NCBI GenBank assembly: GCA_036924085.1 | Contig: JAVGWX010000012.1 | Coordinates: forward strand, 3,773,249 to 3,837,248 | DNA length: 64,000 bases | Direction: 5' to 3' | DNA from: Ariolimax columbianus | Lineage: Eukaryota > Mollusca > Gastropoda > Stylommatophora > Arionidae | In this document: in pieces, positions 40,901 through 52,900 of the stretch | Layout of the letters: every line of letters starts with the position of its first letter | Numbering within the stretch: position 1 is the stretch's first letter | The notes under the pieces: generated by a model | The model's database searches: none | Seen by the model: the letters and a program-made list of their open reading frames with translations, nothing else | Told to the model about the DNA's origin: nothing | Made by a program: the position numbers and the translations under genes

Positions 40901-43900
40901 ATATTGGCTTTACATCTCTTGTTGGCTTCACATGTCTTGTCGGTTTTACATGTCAAGTGGCTTCACATGTCAAGTGGCTTCACATGTCTTGTTGTGTTAA
41001 TCCAATCCATGTTATTTGTACAGTAAAACTGTTGAAGGTTATGTTTACTCTCTGTGTTGACAGGGAGAAGGATTTCATCCAGGAGAGGGAGTCCCTCCTC
41101 GAGCAGCAAGTTGAGAAAGACCAGCAGTACAACTCTCTGGTCAAGTCCCTCAAAGACAGGGTAAGCACTTTTATGTTCTTTCTACACTTTCATGTCTCAA
41201 CTTTATCACTCTTCTGCACAGCATAGGAAGATTAGAGCATCCACTGGAGACAGATGTTGGTAGGGGAACAACGAGACAGATGTTGGTAGGGGAACAACGA
41301 GACAGATGTTGGTACGGAAACCACTGGAGACAGATGTTGGTAGGGGAACAACTGGAGACATGTTGGTAGGGGAACAACTGGAGACAGATGTTGGTAGGGG
41401 AACAACTGGAGACAGATGTTGGTACGGAAACCACTGGAGACAGATGTTGGTAGGGGAACAACTGGAGACAGATGTTGGTAGGGGAACAACTGGAGACAGA
41501 TGTTGGTAGGGGAACAACTGGAGACAGATGTTGGTAGGGGAACCATTGCAGGCAGATGTTGGTAGGGGAACAACGAGACAGATGTTGGTAGGGGAACAAC
41601 TGGAGACAGATGTTGGTAGGGGAACAACTGGAGACAGATGTTGGTAGGGGAACCACTGCAGGCAGATGTTGGTAGGGGAACAACGAGACAGATGTTGGTA
41701 GGGGAACAACTGGAGACATGTTGGTAGGGGAACAACTGGAGACAGATGTTGGTAGGGGAACAACTGGAGACAGATGTTGGTAGGGGAACAACTGGAGACA
41801 GATGTTGGTAGGGGAACAACTGGAGACAGATGTTGGTAGGGGAACAACGAGACAGATGTTGGTAGGGGAACAACGAGACATGTTGGTAGGGGAACAACTG
41901 GAGACATGTTGGTAGGGGAACAACGAGACAGATGTTGGTAGGGGAACAACGAGACATATGTTGGTAGGGGAACAACTGGAGACATGTTGGTAGGGGAACA
42001 ACTGGAGACATGTTGGTAGGGGAACAACTGGAGACATGTTGGTAGGGGAACAACGTGACAGATGTTGGTAGGGGAACAACTGGAGACAGATGTTGGTAGG
42101 GGAACCACTGGAGACAGATGTTGGTAGGGGAACAACTGGAGACAGATGTTGGTAGGGGAACCACTGCAGGCAGATGTTGGTAGGGGAACAACTGGAGACA
42201 GATGTTGGTAGGGGAACAATGAGACAGATGTTGGTAGGGGAACAACGAGACAGATGTTGGTAGAGGAACGAGACAGATGTTGGTAGGGCAACCACTGCAG
42301 GCAGATGTTGGTAGGGGAACAACTGGAGACAGATGTTGGTAGGGGAACAACTGGAGACAGATGTTGGTAGGGGAACAACGAGACAGATGTTGGTAGGGGA
42401 ACAACTGGAGACAGATGTTGGTAGGGGAACAACGAGACAGATGTTGGTAGGGGAACAACTGGAGACAGATGTTGGTAGGGGAACAACTGGAGACAGATGT
42501 TGGTAGGGGAACAACGAGACAGATGTTGGTAGGGGAACAACTGGAGACAGATGTTGGTAGGGGAACAACGAGACAGATGTTGGTAGGGGAACAACTGGAG
42601 ACAGATGTTGGTAGGGGAACAACGAGACAGATGTTGGTAGGGGAACAACGAGACAGATGTTGGTAGGGGAACAACTGGAGACAGATGTTGGTAGGGGAAC
42701 AACTGGAGACAGATGTTGGTAGGGGAACAACTGGAGACAGATGTTGGTAGGGGAACAACTGGAGACAGATGTTGGTAGGGGAACAATGAGACAGATGTTG
42801 GTAGGGGAACAACTGGAGACAGATGTTGGTAGGGGAACAACTGGAGACAGATGTTGGTAGGGGAACAACTGGAGACAGATGTTGGTAGGGGAACAACTGG
42901 AGACAGATGTTGGTAGGGGAACAACTGGAGACAGATGTTGGTAGGGGAACAACTGGAGACAGATGTTGGTAGGGGAACAACTGGAGACAGATGTTGGTAG
43001 GGGAACAACTGGAGACAGATGTTGGTAGGGGAACAACTGGAGACAGATGTTGGTAGGGGAACAACGAGACAGATGTTGGTAGGGGAATAACTGGAGACAT
43101 GTTGGTAGGGGAACAACTGGAGACATGTTGGTAGGGGAACAACGAGACAGATGTTGGTAGGGGAACAACGAGACAGATGTTGGTAGAGGAACAACTGGAG
43201 ACATGTTGGTAGGGGAACAACTGGAGACATGTTGGTAGGGGAACAACTGGAGACATGTTGGTAGGGGAACAACGTGACAGATGTTGGTAGGGGAACAACG
43301 AGACACATGTTGGTAGGGGAACAACGAGACAGATGTTGGTAGGGGAACAACGAGACAGATGTTGGTAGGGGAACAACGAGACAGATGTTGGTAGGGGAAC
43401 GAGACAGATGTTGGTAGGGGAACCACTGCAGGCAGATGTTGGTAGGGGAACAACTGGAGACAGATGTTGGTAGGGGAACAACTGGAGACAGATGTTGGTA
43501 GGGGAACAACGAGACAGATGTTGGTAGGGGAACCACTGCAGGCAGATGTTGGTAGGGGAACAACTGGAGACAGATGTTGGTAGGGGAACAACTGGAGACA
43601 GATGTTGGTAGGGGAACAACGATACAGATGTTGGTAGGGGAACAACTGGAGACAGATGTTGGTAGGGGAACAACGAGACAGATGTTGGTAGGGGAACAAC
43701 GAGACAGATGTTGGTAGGGGAACAACTGGAGACAGATGTTGGTAGGGGAACAACTGGAGACAGATGTTGGTAGGGGAACAACGAGACAGATGTTGGTAGG
43801 GGAACAACGAGACAGATGTTGGTAGGGGAACAACTGGAGACAGATGTTGGTAGGGGAACAACGAGACAGATGTTGGTAGGGGAACAACGAGACAGATGTT

Positions 43901-46900
43901 GGTAGGGGAACAACTGGAGACATGTTGGTAGGGGAACAACTGGAGACAGATGTTGGTAGGGGAACAACGAGACAGATGTTGGTAGGGGAACAACGAGACA
44001 GATGTTGGTAGGGGAACAACTGGAGACAGATGTTGGTAGGGGAACAACTGGAGACAGATGTTGGTAGGGGAACAACGAGACAGATGTTGGTAGGGGAACA
44101 ACGAGACAGATGTTGGTAGGGGAACAACTGGAGACAGATGTTGGTAGGGGAACAACTGGAGACAGATGTTGGTAGGGGAACAACGAGACAGATGTTGGTA
44201 GGGGAACAACTGGAGACAGATGTTGGTAGGGGAACAACTGGAGACAGATGTTGGTAGGGGAACAACTGGAGACAGATGTTGGTAGGGGAACAACGAGACA
44301 GATGTTGGTAGGGGAATAACTGGAGACATGTTGGTAGGGGAACAACTGGAGACATGTTGGTAGGGGAACAACGAGACAGATGTTGGTAGGGGAACAACGA
44401 GACAGATGTTGGTAGAGGAACAACTGGAGACATGTTGGTAGGGGAACAACTGGAGACATGTTGGTAGGAGAACAACTGGAGACATGTTGGTAGGGGAACA
44501 ACGTGACAGATGTTGGTAGGGGAACAACGAGACACATGTTGGTAGGGGAACAACGAGACAGATGTTGGTAGGGGAACAACGAGACAGATGTTGGTAGGGG
44601 AACAACGAGACAGATGTTGGTAGGGGAACAACGAGACAGATGTTGGTAGGGGAACAACGAGACAGATGTTCTCCTGACACAGCAGACTGGTATCGAAGCA
44701 CCTGGACCCATGTAGTGGCTGGTCTATTTCCCAGTTCTGTCATGTGATAACTATAAGAACCATTTTCCTGTGTATTGGGAAAACAGTTGTAGTTATGGAA
44801 GATGGGAAATGGGAGTCAGGTATACGTTAGGGATGTCCGAATCTGTTTTAATCAATGTGAGTCATATATTGACATCCACCAACATGAGTCATATATTGAC
44901 ATCCATTAACATGAGTCATATATTGACATCCACCAACATGAGTCATATATGAACATCCACTAACATGAGTCATATATTGACATCCACCAACATGAGTCAT
45001 ATATGAACATCCACTAACATGAGTCATATATTGACATCCACCAACATGAGTCATATATGAACATCCACCAACATGAGCCATATATTGACATCCACTAACA
45101 TGAATCATATATTGACATCCACCAACATGAGTCATATATGAACATCCACCAACATGAGTCATATATTGACATCCACTAACATGAATCATATATTAACATC
45201 CAAACAAGTCACTGACAAACAACAAATAAATGAGATAGATAGGATGTTAAGCACACTCATTTTTACTGTGTCGCATAGAAACATGGATAATAAATAAATG
45301 ATTGCAGATGAGAATTTACACCTTTGGATTGTGGATATTGCAGAAAATTTGAAATGCTTTCTTGTTTAGAAACATGTCCATGTTAGCATGATAAAATAAC
45401 AAAACAAATTTCAGTTAGAATTTAATGTAAATGGGTTATCTGATGATAAAACACATACTTTTAAAACCCAATTATGTTCTGATATTCAAATAATTGATTG
45501 ACAAATGGTTACAGAATCCAATCCATGTTTATACTGATAAAATGAAATTGTCACCTACAACCTTATCATGGAAAATAGTTACAGAATCCAATCCATATTT
45601 ATACTGATAAAATAAATTGACAGCTACAACCTCATGTTAGAGGACATTGCCATTATTACGAGCCATTACAAAAATCTCATACTCAGGCTTCCTGCAAATG
45701 TGGCCAGCTGCATTGGTGACCTATGCTTTACATTGAAGCCAGAGGGTGAAGGATGAATCTTCTTTGTACGCTGTCAGACGGAAGGATGAATCTAACGAAT
45801 GGGTTTTATGATCAAATAAATGACATAAATCTTGGAAGATTCTAATCATGTAATAACTCATTCTATGACATGTTTACTATTGAATAAGTCAGAGATTCCA
45901 ATCCATATGTTGCAGATCTTCATGCTAGAGAAAGACTTGACTGAGGCTCAGAGAGCTGCAGGATTGTCCCCGATCATGTCATCTCAGGAAGACATTGAGG
46001 TACCTTTGTCTCCAAGCAAACCCATACCTCTGGTCAGGGTCACTCAAGGTGTCCTCGGTAAGCTTGCTTGTGCGGATCAAGAGGTTGTGGGGCGTGGTTA
46101 GAGTTCTTGACGAGAGTCGATTATTTTACAGTTCCAGATGGCATGGTTTGGTTTGGTCTGGTACTTATGATGGAATGGTTTGGGTAGGTCTGGTACTTAT
46201 GATGGAATGGTTTGGTCTGGTACTTATGATGGAATGGTTTGGGTAGGTCTGGTACTTATGATGGAATGGTTTGGTTTGGTCTGGTACTTATGATGGAATG
46301 GTTTGGGAGGTCTGGTACTTATGATGGAATGGTTTTGGTAGAACATTATGCCAGAGCAAACCACATTGATGTCCCTACAAATAGGCATACAGACATTAAG
46401 GAAGAACAAAAGAGCCACGACAACGTCAATATGGCACCAGAGGAGCACATGATGGCAAAACTAACAGTGAATGAAATGGAAGAGGCCATGAGAACTCTAA
46501 AGAAAAAGAAATCGCCCGGAAAAGATGGCGTAACAAACGAAATGCTGATGGGGTTGGGCCAAACAGCAAAGAGGAAGTTACTATCAGTCCTGAACCAAAG
46601 CTGGAAAAGGGGAATTGTACCTCAGAAATGTAAAGATGCTGTACTTAAACCAGTACCAAAGAAAGAAAAAGATACAGCAGATCCAAATGGATACAGGCCT
46701 ATCAGTCTACTGAGCTGTGTAGGAAAACTGATGGAGCGTATGATAAACACCAGACTGATGTGGCATCTGGAAGAAAAACACATTCTAATTCCACAGCACA
46801 GCAAGCAGGCTTTAGACAGCACAGATCCACTGAGGACCAGATCACTCTCATAGCCCAGGAAATAGAGGATGCTTACCAGGAGAAAAAACACACAGTAGCG

Positions 46901-49900
46901 GTTTGGGTGGATCTAGAGAAGGCATTTGACAAGGTCTGGAAAGAGGGACTTAAAGTAAAGCTACGAAGAAGTGAAGTTTGTGGGAAAATGTACAGATGGA
47001 TCAGCCATTACCTCAAAAACAGAACAGCCAGAGTTCAAGTACAATGGGAGATGAGCAAAAAGGTGACACTTGAGCAGGGAGTACCCCAAGGGGGAGTACT
47101 GTCACCCACACTTTTCCTGGTGTATATAAACAACATCTCAGAGAATACACCAAGAAGAGTCCACAGCTCCATGTTCGCAGACGATCTGGCTATGTAGACC
47201 TCTGAAAAAAATCTCACCATAACAAGTAATCGGATGCAGCAGGCCCTAACATCGTTGGAGGAGTGGGCGAACTCATGGCTGGTCAAAATAAATGAAGAAA
47301 AAACAACATGTACGATATTCTTGCTTTCAAACAATCCCCAAAAGACCAAAATAAGTCTTAACGGTAAATATCTAAGGCCAAACGACAACCCAAACTACCT
47401 GGGAGTCACATTTGATCGGCGCATGACATGGAAAAGTCAGATCGAGAGAAATTGAATGAGAGCCAGAGAAAGAATGGCAATCATGAGGAAACTTGCTGGC
47501 ACAAGCTGGGGAGCAGACAAAAGTATACTAAAGAAACTGTACACTGGAAGAGTGAGACCAGTTCTCGAGTATGGCATTGCGGCATAGACAACAGCAGCAA
47601 AGGCGAACTTTGATAAAATTAGCAAACTCCAAAACCAAGCCATGAGAGTTATAACAGGAGGCATGAAGTCAACACCAATTGTAGAACTTGAAAAGATTAC
47701 AAATCTGCAATCCATGACTGACAGAAGAGACAGCAGAGCCCAGCAGCAAGCATAGAAACTCAGAAGACTGACAGACACAACACAGAATGGAGGGGCAGGG
47801 TTATTCCTGAGTCTACCAAATGGTAAAAAAATAACACTGTCAGTGGCAACTGGAAAATACTCAAGCAATTTCAGAGCAGAGGCACTAAGGGCTGCAGTAG
47901 AAGAAATGGTGACAGGGAAATGAAATGAAAGCCATATAGTCCTGTTTACAGATGCCCTGGCCATAGCCACAGCACTAAAAAGCCAGAAAAATACTGAACT
48001 TAATGATTTAAGAGCAGTACTCTGTCAACTATGCCAGCAGTCCGCACCAAAAAGGATAGTGGTACAGTGGGTTCCATCCCACTGTAACATCCAAGGCAAC
48101 GAGGAGGCAGACAGACTGGCAAAAGAAGGTGCAAGACTACCACAACCAGATTCTAGTGTGACCTACGAAGAGTCGAAAAGGCTTATTAAGGCCAGATACA
48201 TGGCCAAATAGGAAACAGAACACACTGGCTACAAAAAAATGATGCCTACTACCAGTTGAACAGAAGAGAGCAGGTCGTGGTCTTCAGACTCCGCACAGGC
48301 CACAACAGACTGAGGTACCACCTATTCAATAAATTGAAGATAGGTGGCACTGACGAAAGCCTGTGTGGTACCGGGAAAATGACTGCTGAACATCTGCTGC
48401 AAAACTGCCCGACATACGAGGATCAGAGAAAGCACATGTGGCCATCACCAGTGGCAACACTAGACAAGCTCAGGATGACCGCTGTTTTTTTCGAAAAAAT
48501 ACAGGTTGACGTCTCACAGCATAAGAAAAAAAGAATGGTTTGGGTAGGTCTGGTACTTATGATGGAATGGTTTGGTCTGGTACTTATGATGGAATGGTTT
48601 GGTCTGGTACTTATGATGGAATGGTTTGGTCTGGTACTTATGATGGAATGGTTTGGTCTGGTACTTATGATGGAATGGTTTGGTTAGGTCTAGTACTTAT
48701 GATGGAATGGTTTGGGTAGGTCTGGTACTAATGATGGAATGGTTTGGGTAGGTCTGGTACTTTTGATGGAATGGTTTGATCTGGTACTTATGATGGAATG
48801 GTTTGGGTAGGTCTGGTACTTATGATGGAATGGTTTGGTTTGGTCTGGTACTTATGAGGGAATTGGTTTGGTTTGGGTTCTGGTACTTATGATGGAATGG
48901 TTTAGGGAGATCTGGTAAACAAATAAGGAAATAGTTTGGTGAGATCTGGCATACAAATATGGAACGTTTTTTTTTTTTTTAGATCTAGCGTACAAATATG
49001 GAATGGTTTTTCTGAGATTTGGTGTACAAATAGTTTGATGATCTGGTGTACAAATATGGAGTGGTTTGATAAGATATGGCATACAAATACGGAATGGTTT
49101 GATGAGATACGGCGTACAAATACGGAATGGTTTGATGAGATATGGCGTACAAATATGGAATGGTTTGACGAGATATGGCACCTATAATGAGGATGGCATA
49201 AATATATATTGAATCTGGCACCCAGGATGGAATAGGGCTGGGATCCACGCTCCATGATGGATTCAGGTCTTGCACCCACGATGGAATAGGGTTTGCATCC
49301 ACGATGGAATGAGTTCTTGCACCCATTATGAAATAGTTTGGGTGAGATGGGATAACCAGAATTGTTTTGACAGGTTTAATGCTCTGCGTGATTTGTGGAG
49401 GTCTGGTTGAAAACTTCAATAGAGAGACTGATAGGAAATACAAAGGTCCATGGTAGAAGGCTCTACATGCCTTGGTAGAAGAGGAGCAACTAAGTAAGTA
49501 AGGTAGAATGCTCTACACCCCATGGTAAAAGAGGAGTGGCTAAGTAAGGTTGAAGACTTTACACCCCATGGTAGAAGAGGAATGGCTAAGTAAGTAAGGT
49601 AGAAGACTGTACCGATGGTAGAAGAGGAGTGACTAATAGCTTGCTCATCGCTAAGTGTTTGCTGTTGTTTCCCATGTGACAGACGAACCACTCTCTCCAC
49701 TGAACCAGTCTACAGACAATGTGCTGGACACCTCCACCTGCTCCGAGATATCTGACCCAGCAACCTCACCTGGTGAGTTTGACATTGTGTTCAGTGTGTT
49801 TGACAGTCTGTGAGCCTGCATGACATCAGACCCAGCCAGCTCACCTGGTGAGTCTGACAGTGTGTTTGACAGTCTGGGAGCAGCTGCACGATTAGACAAC

Positions 49901-52900
49901 AGAAACATACAAAATTATAGCTTTGTGACTGAGAGATTTGTTTTTAAGAAAAGATTTGTTGAGAACTTGTGTGACAGTTATTATCTTGTCGCTTGTTTCC
50001 AGTAAGCTGCTGTCAGTAGCTTATAGCTATTGGACAGGACAATGACCATGTAATCTTGTGAGGTTAATTTGTGATCTCCTTTTCTACATTCAGTCTTGGA
50101 GGAGTCCTTCTCCTTAGAGAAGGCATGGGCAGTGTCCTCATCTCCTGTGACTCTAGACCTGAGCCACACTGAGTCTTCCTTCCCTGGGCTAGAGGATCCC
50201 TTCAGGTAAGTGTACACTCTTTCTTCCTTCCGTGGGCTAGAGGATCCCTTCAGGTAAGTGTACACTCTGTCTTCCTTCCCTGGGCTAGAGGATCCCTTCA
50301 GGTAAGTGTACACTCTGTCTTCCTTCCCTGGGCTAGAGGATCCCTTCAGGTAAGTGTACACTGTGTTTTCCTTCCCTAGCAGTGTTGATCGCCACCTTGT
50401 TGGCCAGACTGCTGTGAAAAAGCCTGCATCCAGTAGAACAAACAAAGATATGAGATGGGGTCTCCGGTCAGTATGTTTCACCTGACCCTAATGTGAGGTG
50501 GGGTGTCTGGTCAGTATGTTTCACCTGACCCTAATGTGAGATGGGGTCTCTGGTCAGTATGTTTCACCTGACCCTAATGTGAGATGGGGTCTCTGGTCAG
50601 TATGTTTCACCTGACCCTAATGTGAGATGGGGTCTCTGGTCAGTATGTTTCACCTGACCCTAATGTGAGATGGGATCTCTACTCAGTATGTTTCACCTGA
50701 CCCTAGTCAGTATGTTTCACCTGACCCTAATGTAAGATGGGATCTCTACTCAGTATGTTTCACCTGACCCTGGTCAGTCTGTTTCACCTGACCCTAATGT
50801 GAGATGGGATCTCTAGTCAGTATGTTTCACCTGACCCTAAAGTGAGATGGGATCTCTGGTCAGTATGTTTCACCTGATCCTAATGTAAGATAGGGTCTCT
50901 GGTCAGTATGTTTCACCTGACCCTAATGTGAGATGGGATCTCTAGTCAGTATGTTTCACCTGACCCTGGTCAGTATGTTTCACCTGACCCTAACGAGCAT
51001 AGCCTACAAAATGTTAGTGACATGTTAACGATGTGAGTGGAGTTGAACAGGAGAATTAAATTTTAACAAGTGGTCCCAAGGCAAAAAGCCAATCTCATGG
51101 ACCTCTCACGGTGTGACTGTCCCTACTTACAGGCGAACTGGGAAAATGCCAGTTTGTGGCGCCCTATAACCAGAATAACTCTGTAGATCAAAGACACAAG
51201 TGGTAAACAACCTTCTAGGAGGATGAAATCTCAGACTCAAGCAACTTGCTGGCTTGTAGGTAGTCTTGCCACAGCCATATGCTAGAGAGAGAGTTACCGT
51301 GAAAAGAAGGAGTCTCTGATTGAAGACATGTTATGCTGGAAACCCCATCCATCATAGAGCAACTGTCAAATCTGGCACGGTTTATCTTAATTATATTGGA
51401 GAAGAAAAGAGAATGGCAGAGAAGAATATAGCAGTTACATATGTTTGCACTCATCAGGTTGGAGTTCGATTCTCTACTCAACATGCCACCCTTGCTGGAC
51501 TCCACTACCAGCAAAGGCAAGGTCAACTTGTCTGCATCTGGCAGCAGTACCAACAGGCAGCCACCAACCAGGAAGTTCAAGGTAAGGATTTGTGTGGCCT
51601 AATTCTATGTACAGCATCAGTGTGCTAGAGTTCTCACTTACCTCAGCAAAGGTACTGAGTTGCACCCATATTAATGACCAGCTGCAGTTGATGCGGCAGT
51701 AAATGGCTTACTGTCAGGAAAGGAGGAAGGGAACTGTCCAACTCACCTCAGAAAATGTTGAAGGCTAGTATAACGGAGTCTCTATTACCTTGTCATCCAC
51801 AGCAGGGTATGTCTACTCTGGAACAACCTTGACCTTTTAATTCAGTGTGCAGCCTGCCACAATTGTATGTTGCTACTTTCTTCCTTTCAGGTAGTTTCAC
51901 ATATTTCAGTCTTCTTCTTTTAATCTATAGGCAAATGGTTTGTTGACTTTTAGTCTTGTGTCATATATGGGCTATTGTTTCTAGAGTTCAGAACAAAGAA
52001 TGTCTTGTAATGCTATCAACTGGTTTCCTTAATGTATGGTCTTTCCAATGCCAATGTCTCCACTTCATGTCTTGTTCCCCTAGTATTTGTCTGCTTCTCT
52101 CACACAGATCTATGTTAGTAATCTTATACATTTTCAATCTCTCTGTTCTGAACAGGCACCAATTTAACAAATGTATGCACCTTTGTTGCCATTTGCACAT
52201 ATGACAGAGGACTGACTTCTGTCAGAGTGTGACGTGAAGTGCCATTTGCACATATGACAGAGGACTAACTTCTGTCAGAGTGTGACGTGAAGTGCCATTT
52301 GCACATATGACAGAGGACTGACTTCTTTCAGAGTGTGAAGTGAAGTGCCATTTGCACATATGACAGAGGACTAACTTCTGTCAGAGTGTGACGTGAAGTG
52401 CCATTTGCACATATGACAGAGGACTGACTTCTTTCAGAGTGTGAAGTGAAGTGCCATTTGCACATATGACAGAGGACTAACTTCTGTCAGAGTGTGACGT
52501 GAAGTGCCATTTGCACATATGACAGAGGACTGACTTCTATCAGAGTGTGAAGTGAAGTGCCATATGCACATATGACAGAGAACTAACTTCTGTCAGAGTG
52601 TGACGTGAAGTGCCATTTGCACATATGACAGAGGACTGACTTCTTTCAGAGTGTGAAGTGAAGTGCCATTTGCACATATGACAGAGGACTAACTTCTGTC
52701 AGAGTGTGACGTGAAGTGCCATTTGCACATATGACAGAGGACTGACTTCTTTCAGAGTGTGAAGTGAAGTGCCATTTGCACATATGACAGAGGACTAACT
52801 TCTGTCAGAGTGTGACGTGAAGTGCCATTTGCACATATGACATAGGACTGACTTCTGTCAGAGTGTGAACTAAAGTCCCATTTGCACATTTGACAGAGGA

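Noticed and set aside
41171..44743. Three overlapping minus-strand open frames of ~1150 codons each
   Set aside because: All three frames are open at once because the 26/28-bp unit has no stop on that strand. Real genes do not do this.
49831..49848. Second copy of the exon 14 end as a separate coding extension
   Set aside because: Reading from exon 14 into it passes a TGA, so it cannot extend the protein.
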